A stretch of DNA of 64,000 nt. It comes from Streptomyces sp. DI166. Its GTDB lineage: Bacteria > Actinomycetota > Actinomycetes > Streptomycetales > Streptomycetaceae. Location of the stretch: the NCBI RefSeq assembly GCF_900091315.1, contig NZ_FLSP01000019.1, positions 1 through 64,000 of the forward strand, read 5' to 3'. The notes under the pieces were generated by a model that was not told where the DNA came from, made no database searches, and was given only the letters and a program-made list of their open reading frames with translations. The translations under genes and the position numbers were made by a program. This document shows positions 53,183-60,749 of this stretch, piece by piece (position 1 is the stretch's first letter; each line of letters starts with the position of its first letter).

Positions 53183-53940
53183 CGCGGGTTCTCCAGGGTG
53201 CGCATCAGGCGGGGCGCACGGGCGCCGGTCAGCGGCTGGCGCTGGCAGCGGCGGGCCGCCGGGGTCGTGGGCAGGGGGGACTTGAACAGGGCCACGCAGA
53301 CCGCGGCCGCCAGCAGCAGGGGGCACAGGTAGGCCGCCGAGGCCGCGAAGGGTCCGAGCAGGCGGAGCACGGACTCCAGGCCCAGACCCGTACAGGCGAA
53401 GGTGATGACGAGAGCGCGGACGGTCAGCTCCACCAGCCAGTTGCGGCGGGCCCGTTCCGGGGTGATGCCCTGCTCCAGCCACAGGCGCAGACGGTCGAAG
53501 GACCAGGCGGTCGCCCAGCCCATGAGCGGGCGGAACAGCAGGCGGTCGGCGAGCGCGCCGAGGGCGCCCCAGCGGGGGCGGTAGTCGTAGCCGGTGAGGA
53601 AGCGGACGCCGTCGCCGTCGGGGATGTAGCGCCAGTAGCCGCTGCCCTCGGCGAGCAGCGAGAGGGGGTGCGGGGAGGAGAAGCGCAGGGCGGAGGTACG
53701 GGTTCCGTCGGGGCGTTCCTTCTCCCCCGCCGACACGCCCGTCCCGGCGACCGTGAGGAAGGGCAGTACGCGCGTGGCGTAGCGGAAGTGCTGCGGCTCG
53801 CCCTCCTCGCGCGGGAGGTAGTCGATCTCGGTGAAGCGCAGGTCCCAGCGCCGGTGCTCGGACGGCTCCTGGGTGCGGGCCCACAGGGTGTCGAGATCGG
53901 CGCGGATCCGCGCCTCGATGTACAGACCGGAACGGCCCAT
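53179..53940 (-). CDS. SRPBCC-like domain protein with a C-terminal membrane segment
   Basis: The 253-aa protein starts MGRSGLYIEARIRADLDTLWARTQEPSEHRRWDLRF, a polyketide-cyclase/START-like (SRPBCC) N-terminus. The domain runs to about residue 150 and includes RYATRVLPFLTVAGTGVSAGE. Two hydrophobic stretches (about 170-190 ALVITFACTGLGLE and 195-218 FAASAAYLCPLLLAAAVCVALF) anchor it in the membrane. It is the first gene of the TetR operon, just 23 bp downstream (leftward) of the first operator palindrome. The ligand or substrate is unknown. Confidence 0.85.
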   Translation of the reverse strand: MGRSGLYIEARIRADLDTLWARTQEPSEHRRWDLRFTEIDYLPREEGEPQHFRYATRVLPFLTVAGTGVSAGEKERPDGTRTSALRFSSPHPLSLLAEGSGYWRYIPDGDGVRFLTGYDYRPRWGALGALADRLLFRPLMGWATAWSFDRLRLWLEQGITPERARRNWLVELTVRALVITFACTGLGLESVLRLLGPFAASAAYLCPLLLAAAVCVALFKSPLPTTPAARRCQRQPLTGARAPRLMRTLENPR

Positions 53941-53963
53941 GCGATCCCCCAGGTCAACGTGTG

Positions 53964-54049
53964 TTTGAGCGAGTGCTCAAACCTCCTGACGCGGAAACGT
54001 ACACGCTTTTGAGCGAGTGCTCAAGGCCGTTTTGAGCGGGCGCTCAAAA
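53964..54049 (-). promoter_or_regulatory. Three tandem TetR-type operators
   Basis: TTTGAGC-GAGT-GCTCAAA (53964-53981), TTGAGC-GAGT-GCTCAA (54009-54024) and TTTTGAGC-GGGC-GCTCAAAA (54030-54049) are nearly identical palindromes. Their centres are about 44 and 23 bp apart. They lie 24-109 bp upstream of the first gene of the tetR operon. Confidence 0.85.
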
Positions 54050-54109
54050 CCATGGCGCGACAAAACCCCGGCCCGCGCGGGGCCGGGGTTCCGCGAAAAG
54101 GGGCGGTGG

Positions 54110-54409
54110 CTACTCGGCGGCCAGGTACCGCTCCACGGTCTCCACCTTGGAGGTCAGTCCGTCGGTCACACCGGGGCGGATGTCCGCCTTGAGCACGAGG
54201 GAGACGCGCGGGGCGCGGGCCTCCACGGCGGCGACGGCACGCTTGACGACGTCCATCACCTCGTCCCAGCTCTCACCCTCGATGGAGGTGAACATCGCGT
54301 CGGTGCGGTGCGGCAGACCGGACTCGCGCACCACCCGGACGGCGTCGGCGACGTACTCCCCCACGTCCTCGCCGACGCCGAGCGGCGTCACGGAGAAGGC
54401 GACGATCAC
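54110..54409 (-). CDS. MTH1187/YkoF-type thiamine-binding-fold protein
   Basis: The 99-aa protein has the ferredoxin-like MTH1187/DUF77 fold: [54 protein letters not shown] and [13 protein letters not shown]. The family binds small heterocycles such as thiamine pyrimidines and is usually cytosolic. The GTG at 54409 overlaps the stop of the upstream DUF3817 gene (GTGA), so they are coupled. No thiamine biosynthesis gene or riboswitch is nearby, so the ligand here is uncertain. Confidence 0.9.
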   Translation of the reverse strand: MIVAFSVTPLGVGEDVGEYVADAVRVVRESGLPHRTDAMFTSIEGESWDEVMDVVKRAVAAVEARAPRVSLVLKADIRPGVTDGLTSKVETVERYLAAE

Positions 54410-54753
54410 GACGCCTTCACCACGCCCTCCTGGCGGGCGCGGGAGGCGATGACCGCGTCCTCGGCCTCGCGCCGCAGCCTGCGGTCGGCGAAGAAGCCGC
54501 CGGTGGGCAGGACGGAGAGGACGAAGTACAGCACGGCGGTCTTCAGCGGCCACTTCGCGCGGTTCCAGGCGTCCGCCCAGAAGACCACGTACAGCACGAA
54601 CAGGAAGCCGTGGATGCCGCCCATCACGGGCACCGCGTTGAAGTCCGTGGTGCGCTTGAGCACCGAGCAGACCAGCAGCAGGAGGAAGGACACCGCCTCG
54701 GGAGTGGAGACGAGACGGAGGCGGCGTAGGGCGGTGGCGGTCTTGATGTCCAC
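54406..54753 (-). CDS. DUF3817 membrane protein
   Basis: The 115-aa paralogue of the protein at 43668-44000 has hydrophobic segments [14 protein letters not shown] (about 20-33), [19 protein letters not shown] (45-63) and [24 protein letters not shown] (70-93). The [14 protein letters not shown]...AKWP motif is the DUF3817 hallmark. The GTG at 54753 has AAGGTGA upstream. It is coupled to the thiamine-binding-fold gene by a GTGA overlap. Function unknown; some members are near transport or cofactor genes. Confidence 0.9.
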   Translation of the reverse strand: MDIKTATALRRLRLVSTPEAVSFLLLLVCSVLKRTTDFNAVPVMGGIHGFLFVLYVVFWADAWNRAKWPLKTAVLYFVLSVLPTGGFFADRRLRREAEDAVIASRARQEGVVKAS

Positions 54754-54942
54754 GGATCACCTTCGATGGGAGAGAGGTCGGAGTTTGTGAACGCGAGCAC
54801 AAACGTTCGCCCATTGTGGCAAACCGGCGGGCGCCCTCCGGCCCGGGGGTCGCGGTGCGGCGTCCCTTAAGGGCCGGTTCCGGGTGGATCTCCGGTCTCG
54901 GGCCCTACCCTCGGGCCGTCGGCGGCGGCTACCGTCGCCTGC

Positions 54943-55581
54943 GTGGCGATGTTCCGACTTCAGGGCAGCAAGGTGCTCGCCGTCGAGATGACCGGGGACG
55001 CCGTGAAGGCGAAGAACGGCTCGATGGTGGCGTACGACGGACAGATGGCGTTCAAGAAGCTCAGCGGCGGCGGTGAGGGCATCCGGGGCATGGTGACCCG
55101 GCGCCTGACCGGCGAGCAGATGACGGTGATGGAGGTGAAGGGGCACGGGACCTGCTGGTTCGCGGACCGCGCGTCCGAGATCAACCTGGTCAACCTGCAA
55201 GGGGACAAGCTCTACGTCGAGTCCAGCAACCTGCTCGCGACCGACGCGGGCCTGCGGACGGGGACGACCTTCACCGGCGTGCGCGGCGCCTCGCAGGGCA
55301 ACGGCCTGTTCACCACGACCGTCGAGGGGCACGGCCAGGCGGCGATCACCTCGGACGGGCCGGCGGTCGTGCTCCGGGTCAGCGCCCAGTACCCGCTGAC
55401 CGTCGACCCCGGGGCGTACATCGCCCACCAGGGCAACCTGCGGCAGTCGTTCCAGTCGGGTGTGACCTTCCGCACGCTGATGGGCGAGGGCGGCGGCGAG
55501 GCCTTCCAGATCCGCTTCGAGGGCGACGGCCTGGTCTACGTACAGCCGAGCGAGCGCAACACGATCGCGGGGGACCTCTGA
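54943..55581 (+). CDS. AIM24 family protein, first of three tandem copies
   Basis: The 212-aa all-beta protein starts VAMFRLQGSKVLAVEMTGDAVKAKNGSMVAYDGQMAF and contains the repeated AIM24 pattern in MTVMEVKGHGTCWFAD and NGLFTTTVEGHGQAAI. It ends GEAFQIRFEGDGLVYVQPSERN. AIM24 (TIGR00266/YkzG-type) proteins form a beta-barrel-like trimer and have no established role in Streptomyces. GTG 54943 is 7 nt after TACCGT (54930-54935), which would give a leaderless mRNA; ATG 54949 is an alternative. The next AIM24 gene starts 1 bp after its stop. Confidence 0.9.
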   Translation: MAMFRLQGSKVLAVEMTGDAVKAKNGSMVAYDGQMAFKKLSGGGEGIRGMVTRRLTGEQMTVMEVKGHGTCWFADRASEINLVNLQGDKLYVESSNLLATDAGLRTGTTFTGVRGASQGNGLFTTTVEGHGQAAITSDGPAVVLRVSAQYPLTVDPGAYIAHQGNLRQSFQSGVTFRTLMGEGGGEAFQIRFEGDGLVYVQPSERNTIAGDL

Positions 55582-55582
55582 C

Positions 55583-56233
55583 ATGGCCTTGCGTGAGATC
55601 AACTCCAAGATGATCGAGGCGACCGTGCTGCCCGGGCAGCGGCTGTTCAGTCAGCGCGGCGCGATGCTCGCCTACAAGGGCGAGGTGTCCTTCACCCCGA
55701 ACACGACCGGCGGCCAGGGCGGACTGATGTCCATGATCGGCCGCCGGGTCGCGGGCGAGGCGACCCCGCTGATGACCGTCGAGGGCAGCGGCACCGTCTT
55801 CTTCGGGCACGGCGGCCACCACGTCCAGGTGATCCAGCTGACCGGCGACACCCTCTACGTCGAGGCGGACCGTCTGCTGGCCTTCGAGGGCACCCTGGAG
55901 CAGGGCACGATGTTCCTGGGCTCCCAGGGCGGCGTGATGGGCATGGTGCGCGGCCAGGTCACCGGCCAGGGCCTGTTCACCACCACCCTCAAGGGGCACG
56001 GCGCGGTCGCCGTCATGGCGCACGGCGGCGTACTGGAGCTGCCGATCACCCCGCAGCGCCCGGTCCACGTCGACCCGCAGGCCTATGTCGCCCACCACGG
56101 CGACGTCCGCAACAAGCTGTCGACCGCGCTGGGCTGGCGGGACATGGTGGGCCGGGGTTCGGGCGAGGCGTTCCAGCTGGAGCTCAGCGGCAGCGGCGTG
56201 GTGTACGTCCAGGCATCGGAGGAGAAGCTGTGA
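55583..56233 (+). CDS. AIM24 family protein, second copy
   Basis: The 216-aa AIM24 protein has the same plan as its neighbour: an N-terminal MIEATVLPGQRLFSQRGAMLAYKGEVSF, then PLMTVEGSGTVFFGHGG, GQGLFTTTLKGHGAVAVM and the C-terminal GEAFQLELSGSGVVYVQASEEK. The three copies share the GxGxxFx(4)G motifs but differ by more than half of residues, so the duplication is old. The ATG at 55583 directly follows the upstream stop (taacATG-type spacing), and its own stop overlaps the third copy by GTGA. The likely function is assembly of a hetero-oligomer of all three. Confidence 0.9.
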   Translation: MALREINSKMIEATVLPGQRLFSQRGAMLAYKGEVSFTPNTTGGQGGLMSMIGRRVAGEATPLMTVEGSGTVFFGHGGHHVQVIQLTGDTLYVEADRLLAFEGTLEQGTMFLGSQGGVMGMVRGQVTGQGLFTTTLKGHGAVAVMAHGGVLELPITPQRPVHVDPQAYVAHHGDVRNKLSTALGWRDMVGRGSGEAFQLELSGSGVVYVQASEEKL

Positions 56234-57024
56234 GCCACTACCCGGGGGCGGGGCCCGTGATCCACGACCCGATGACCCTGCCGTCCGACGACAACGTCGA
56301 CAGCTACACCTTCTGCGTGGAACTGAAGGGAAGCCAGTGGTTCCTCCAGAAGGGCAAGATGATCGCCTACTACGGCTCGATGGAGTTCAACGGGATCGGC
56401 CACGGACGGCTGGAGCGGCTCGTCCGTACGTCCTTCCATTCACCACTGCACGCGAGCGACTGGGTGGTCGCCGAGGGCTCGGGGAAGATGCTTCTCGCAG
56501 ATCGGGCCTTCGATGTGAATTCCTACGACCTCGACGACGGCAACCTGACCATTCGCTCAGGCAACCTGCTCGCTTTTCAGCCAAGTCTGTCGCTCAAGCA
56601 ATCGATCGTGCCGGGTTTCCTGACCCTCATCGGAACCGGGAAGTTCGTGGCCGCATCTAACGGTCCGGTGGTGTTCATGGAACCCCCGATCCGGGTGGAT
56701 CCGCAGGCACTCGTCGGCTGGGCCGACTGCCCCTCCCCGTGTCATCACTACGACTACGGTTATATGACCGGCCTGATGGGCGGTCTACGTGCGATGACGG
56801 GCCTCGGCGGGGCCTCCGGGGAGGAGCACCAGTTCGAGTTCGTGGGAGCCGGAACGGTGCTCCTGCAGTCCTCGGAAGCCCTCATGGCCGAGCAGCCGAC
56901 CGGGGGTGTCCCGCACCAGGCGGGAGTGCCCGGAAGTGGAGCCTCCACAGGTGGCTCACAGCAAGGTGGCGCACCGCGCCTTCCCGGACAGCTGGGAGAC
57001 CTCCAGCGTCGCTTCGGGCTGTGA
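56230..57024 (+). CDS. AIM24 family protein, third copy with a Gly/Gln-rich tail
   Basis: The 264-aa protein keeps the AIM24 core (about 20-215; FLQKGKMIAYYGSMEFNG, VVAEGSGKMLLADRAFDV, EHQFEFVGAGTVLLQSSE). It differs from its two neighbours by a Cys/His segment WADCPSPCHHYDYGYM (near 160-175), which might bind a metal, and by a tail (220-264) rich in Gly, Gln and Ser. The GTG at 56230 overlaps the previous stop. It completes the tandem trio; MarR follows after 95 bp with its own promoter. Function unknown. Confidence 0.88.
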   Translation: MSHYPGAGPVIHDPMTLPSDDNVDSYTFCVELKGSQWFLQKGKMIAYYGSMEFNGIGHGRLERLVRTSFHSPLHASDWVVAEGSGKMLLADRAFDVNSYDLDDGNLTIRSGNLLAFQPSLSLKQSIVPGFLTLIGTGKFVAASNGPVVFMEPPIRVDPQALVGWADCPSPCHHYDYGYMTGLMGGLRAMTGLGGASGEEHQFEFVGAGTVLLQSSEALMAEQPTGGVPHQAGVPGSGASTGGSQQGGAPRLPGQLGDLQRRFGL

Positions 57025-57119
57025 GCGGTAGTCTGCGGAGTGTGACGACTTCGAACGCGTGCGCAGTGTCACACCGCCCACACTAGTTCGCTTTTCAACA
57101 TTTTAGGTAGACTTCATTT

Positions 57120-57596
57120 ATGGAGACCGAGACGGCCACGCGCTGGCTGACCGATGCGGAGCAGTGCGCCTGGCGCACCCACCTGGAGGTCAACAGGCTG
57201 TTGACGTACCAGCTCGAAAGGGACCTCCAGCCGTTCGGCCTGACCATGAACGACTACGAGATCCTGGTGAACCTCTCCGAGTCGGACGACGTGCGGATGC
57301 GGATGAGTGATCTCGCCTCCGCCACCTTGCAGTCCAAGAGCCGCCTCTCCCACCAGATCACCCGGATGGAGAACGCGAACCTGGTCCGTCGCGAGAACTG
57401 CGAGTCGGACCGCCGCGGCCTCTATGCCGTCCTCACCGAGCACGGCATGGAGACGATGAAGAAGGTCGCCCCGCACCATGTGGCCTCGGTGCGCCGGCAC
57501 TTCATCGACCTGCTGTCGCCGGAGGCGCTGGTGGAGCTGGACAAGGCGCTCAAGCCCATCGCGGAGCACCTGCGCGGGCAGCGCGGGCGCCCCTGA
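57120..57596 (+). CDS. MarR-family regulator (DptR3-like)
   Basis: The 158-aa protein has a winged HTH at about 60-115: RMRMSDLASATLQSKSRLSHQITRMENANLVRRENCESDRRGLYAVLT. The N-terminal AWRTHLEVNRLLTYQLERDLQPFGLTMNDYEILVNLSES is a conserved Streptomyces form. From memory it resembles SCO5405/DptR3, a regulator of antibiotic production and development; I cannot verify that. TAGACT at 57108-57113 ends 6 nt before the ATG and there is no ribosome binding site, so the mRNA is probably leaderless. A direct AIM24 link is not evident. Confidence 0.92.
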   Translation: METETATRWLTDAEQCAWRTHLEVNRLLTYQLERDLQPFGLTMNDYEILVNLSESDDVRMRMSDLASATLQSKSRLSHQITRMENANLVRRENCESDRRGLYAVLTEHGMETMKKVAPHHVASVRRHFIDLLSPEALVELDKALKPIAEHLRGQRGRP

Positions 57597-57621
57597 CCCT
57601 TTCTCCGGGTCCTCCCGCCCC

Positions 57622-59052
57622 TCAGACGGTCGGCAGACGGAGTTCGAACAGGGCTCCGCCCGCCGGACCGTCGCCCACGGTGAGGCTGCCGCCGTGCCGT
57701 TCGGCGACATCCCGGGCGATGGCCAGGCCCAGCCCGGCACCGCCGTCGTCCCGGCTGCGGGCCTCGTCCAGCCGTACGAACCGCTCGAAGATCCGCTCCC
57801 GGTCCGCCACGGGCACCCCGTCCCCGTCGTCGGAGACCTGGAGGACGGCCGAGCCCCCCTCCCGCCGGGTCGTCACCACGACGGCCGAGCGGGCGTGCCG
57901 GGCCGCGTTGTCCAGCAGATTGGCGAGCACTCTCGCCAACTGCCCCCGCGATCCGGCCACTTCCAGCGGCCCGTCCATGTCCACGCGCACCCCGGCCCGC
58001 CCCGCGGCCTCCTCCGCCGCGAGCGCCGCCAGGTCCACCCGCCCGTCGGCGGGCCGCTCCCCCGCGTCCAGCCGGGCGAGCAGCAGCAGGTCGGCGGCCA
58101 GGTGCTGGAGCCGTACGGTGTCCTCCACCGCCCCGTCCAGGTCCAGCAGCTCGGGGTGGGCGGCGGCCACTTCCAGCTGGGTGCGCAGGGAGGCGATCGG
58201 GCTGCGCAGCTCGTGGGAGGCGTCGGCGACGAAGCGCCGCTGACGTTCCACCGAGGACTCCAGCGCCGCCAGCGTCTCATTGGTCGTACGGGCCAGCCGG
58301 GCCACCTCGTCGTGAGTGGCGGGCTCGGGGACCCGCCGGGTGAGGTCCTCGGAGGCGGTGATCTCCGCCATCTCGCGCCGGATGCCCTCCACCGGGCGCA
58401 GCGCGCGCCGGGTGACCAGCCAGGTCACCCCCGCGACGACCCCGATCAGCAGGGGGAAGCCGACCAGCATGGCGGTGGTCGCGCTGTCCACCGCGCTCTG
58501 CTCGGCGTCCAGTGAGCCTCCGGCGATGACGGTGAACCGGCCCCGTTCGTCGGCGTCGACCTCCACCGCGGCGAACCGGTAGTCCTCGGTGTGGCCGTCG
58601 ACGGTGGCGGAGCCTTCGGTGAAGTCGGTTTCCCTGCCGATCTCCCCCGGCTCCAGGGACGCCTCGTCGTCCCGGTCGTCGTCATCGTCGCGGTCGTCGC
58701 CGCCGTGGCCGTCGGTGCGGCCGGGGCTGGGCGCCGGCCGGGGCGTGACGGCGTTTGTCCCGGTACCGCTGATCCGCTCCAGCCCCTCGCTGGCCGCGAC
58801 CAGCGTCCCGTCCTTGTCGACGACCTGGACCGGCGTCTCGTCGTCCAGGTCCAGATCGCCGTACGCCCGTCCGCCGGCGAGTTCGGCGGCGACGGTCCGC
58901 GCCACGCGCTCCGCCTCGGTCCCCGCCTGCTCGACGAGGTTGGACCGCAGCGACAGCAGGACGGCCGCGCCCGCCGCCAGCAGGGCCACCGCGACGACGA
59001 GCGTGGCGCCCAGCGCCGCCCGCGCCCGTACCGAGCCGAACAGGCGTCTCAT
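57622..59052 (-). CDS. OmpR-partner sensor histidine kinase with an Asp-rich sensor loop
   Basis: The 476-aa membrane kinase has TM1 (about 12-34), an extracytoplasmic domain (35-195) and TM2 (about 194-215). HAMP (about 215-265), the phosphorylation site VADASHELRSPI (H280) and HATPase boxes NLLDNAARHA, DDGDGVP and GGAGLGLAIARDV follow. The outer domain contains an unusual Asp cluster GDDRDDDDDRDDE (118-130), which could bind Ca or another cation. Its start overlaps the response regulator stop by 4 bp. The divergent secreted Asp-rich PepSY protein suggests the pair senses cations or envelope charge. Confidence 0.94.
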   Translation of the reverse strand: MRRLFGSVRARAALGATLVVAVALLAAGAAVLLSLRSNLVEQAGTEAERVARTVAAELAGGRAYGDLDLDDETPVQVVDKDGTLVAASEGLERISGTGTNAVTPRPAPSPGRTDGHGGDDRDDDDDRDDEASLEPGEIGRETDFTEGSATVDGHTEDYRFAAVEVDADERGRFTVIAGGSLDAEQSAVDSATTAMLVGFPLLIGVVAGVTWLVTRRALRPVEGIRREMAEITASEDLTRRVPEPATHDEVARLARTTNETLAALESSVERQRRFVADASHELRSPIASLRTQLEVAAAHPELLDLDGAVEDTVRLQHLAADLLLLARLDAGERPADGRVDLAALAAEEAAGRAGVRVDMDGPLEVAGSRGQLARVLANLLDNAARHARSAVVVTTRREGGSAVLQVSDDGDGVPVADRERIFERFVRLDEARSRDDGGAGLGLAIARDVAERHGGSLTVGDGPAGGALFELRLPTV

Positions 59053-59711
59053 CGGCCCGCCTCCAGCCGGTATCCGGCGCCCCGGACGGTACGGATGAGG
59101 CCGGGGCGGAGCTTGCGGCGCAGGGCGCTGATGTAGACCTCGACGATGTTGGGGTCGCCGTCGTAGGCGAAGTCCCAGACGTGCTCCAGGATCCGCGCCT
59201 TGGAGACGACCTCGCCGGGCCGGGTGACGAGCTGCTCCAGTACGGCGAACTCCTTGGCGGTGAGCGCGACCTCGTCCTCACCGAGGTGGACGCGGCGGGC
59301 GGCGGTGTCGACCTTCAGGTCCCCGTGCACCAGCACCGGGGAGGGACCGGGACCGCGCCGCCGGAGCAGCGCCTTCACCCGCGCCACCAGGACCACGTAC
59401 GAGAACGGCTTGGTCAGGTAGTCGTCGGCGCCGGTGTCCAGCCCCTCGGCCTCGTCGTACTCGCCGTCCTTCGCGGTGAGCATCAGGATCGGCACGTCGT
59501 GGCCGGCGGCGCGCAGGGCGGCGCAGACGCGGTAGCCGTTCATGCCCGGCAGCATGATGTCCAGGACCACCAGGTCGTACGGCGTCTCGGTGGCCCGGTG
59601 CAGTCCTTCGAGGCCGTCGTGCACGACGTCCACGGCGTATCCCTCGGCCGTCAGTCCCTTGGCGAGCGACAGGGCCAGCCGCTTCTCGTCCTCCACGATC
59701 AACAGGCGCAT
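59049..59711 (-). CDS. OmpR-family response regulator
   Basis: The 220-aa regulator has a receiver domain (1-115) with E7-D8, phospho-acceptor D51 in VVLDIMLPG and the Lys in YLTKPFSY (near 101). The winged-helix output domain (about 125-220) ends VRTVRGAGYRLEAGR. The ATG at 59711 is the first codon of a leftward operon with the sensor kinase (4-bp overlap). The divergent PepSY gene begins 114 bp away; the promoter region holds the direct repeats ccttcagg (near 59745 and 59753), of the type bound by OmpR proteins. It probably regulates the PepSY gene and itself. Confidence 0.95.
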   Translation of the reverse strand: MRLLIVEDEKRLALSLAKGLTAEGYAVDVVHDGLEGLHRATETPYDLVVLDIMLPGMNGYRVCAALRAAGHDVPILMLTAKDGEYDEAEGLDTGADDYLTKPFSYVVLVARVKALLRRRGPGPSPVLVHGDLKVDTAARRVHLGEDEVALTAKEFAVLEQLVTRPGEVVSKARILEHVWDFAYDGDPNIVEVYISALRRKLRPGLIRTVRGAGYRLEAGR

Positions 59712-59825
59712 GCGTACAGCGTCGCAAAGCGAACCTGAAGACTCCTTCAGGGTCCTTCAGGTTCTCCTCAGCGTCGGCGGGTGACAGTTGTTCACGTCGA
59801 ACCGAACGACTCGGGAGGAACCACC

Positions 59826-60443
59826 ATGAAGCGCAACATCGTCATCGCCACCGTCGCCGCCGCGGCACTCATCGGAGGCGGTGCCTTCGCGGCCTCCGCC
59901 TCCGGTGACGACGACAGCGCGCCGGTGCGGGGGAAGACGAACGTGCAGACGGTCGCGGACGACCGGGACGACTTCCGGGACGACAACAGGCGGGACGACG
60001 ACCGGGACGACGACAGCCGGGACGACACCCCCCGTGCCGCTACGGCGGACGTCACGGCCGCGGATGCCGTGGCGGCGGCCCTGAAGCACACGTCCGGTAC
60101 GGCGGTCTCCGTCGACCTGGAGGACGACGGCGCCGACCACTGGGAGGTGGAGGTGGTGAAGTCGGACGGCACCGAGTACACCGTCCGGGTGGCGCCGGAC
60201 ACCGGCAAGGCCCTCGGCGCCCAGCGCGACGACGACAGCGACGGGCGCGACGAACTGGCCGCGCTGCGGGGGACCACGGTGACGGCCGAGGAGGCGGCGC
60301 GCGCGGCCGCCGCCAAGGGCACGGTGGTCGAGGTCGACCTCGACGACGACGGGCCGGCGGTGTGGTCGGTGGAGACGACGCAGGGCGAGTGGACGGTGGA
60401 CGCGAAGACGTCGACGGTGACGCAGGAGCGGGACGACGACTGA
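59826..60443 (+). CDS. Secreted Asp-rich PepSY-domain protein
   Basis: The 205-aa protein has a signal peptide (1-26, cut after SASG-like site) and an Asp/Arg-rich segment (45-67, DDRDDFRDDNRRDDDRDDD). Two PepSY-like modules follow: about 76-128 (ADAVAAALKHTSGTAVSVDLEDDGADHWEVEV) and about 150-200 (AARAAAAKGTVVEVDLDDDGPAVWSVET). PepSY domains in such proteins may act as inhibitors or envelope sensors. The ATG at 59826 follows GGAGG. It is divergent from an OmpR/kinase pair whose sensor also carries an Asp cluster, so the three probably work as one system. Confidence 0.9.
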   Translation: MKRNIVIATVAAAALIGGGAFAASASGDDDSAPVRGKTNVQTVADDRDDFRDDNRRDDDRDDDSRDDTPRAATADVTAADAVAAALKHTSGTAVSVDLEDDGADHWEVEVVKSDGTEYTVRVAPDTGKALGAQRDDDSDGRDELAALRGTTVTAEEAARAAAAKGTVVEVDLDDDGPAVWSVETTQGEWTVDAKTSTVTQERDDD

Positions 60444-60513
60444 CCTGGAGATCGCCCCCGCCGCCCCTGCCCATTCCCGTCCTCCAGGGGGCTCTGCCCC
60501 CTGGACCCCCGCT

Positions 60514-60711
60514 CCTCAAACGCCGGAGGGGCTGATTTCAGCCCGTCCGGCGTTTGAGGACGAGGCCCGTCCAGGGCCGATAGGGGGTCTGGGGGCGGAG
60601 CCCCCAAGTACGGGTAAGGGGCAGGGGCTGATTTCAGCCCGTCCGGCGTTTGGGGACGAGGCCCGTCCAGGGCCGAAGCGGGGGTCTGGGGGCGGAGCCC
60701 CCAGGTACGGG
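60514..60711. repeat. Terminator hairpin and two tandem copies of a Streptomyces intergenic element
   Basis: CTCAAACGCCGGA (60514-60526) pairs with TCCGGCGTTTGAG (about 60546-60558), a likely terminator. From 60528 a unit of about 96 bp (ggggctgatttcagcccgtc... to gcggagcccccaagtacggg) is repeated once at 60624 with few changes. This element is common in Streptomyces intergenic regions. It fills most of the 306-bp gap between the PepSY gene and meaB; I see no gene here. Confidence 0.8.
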
Positions 60712-60749
60712 ACGGGTAGGGGCGGCGGGGGCGAAAAAGGGAACACACC

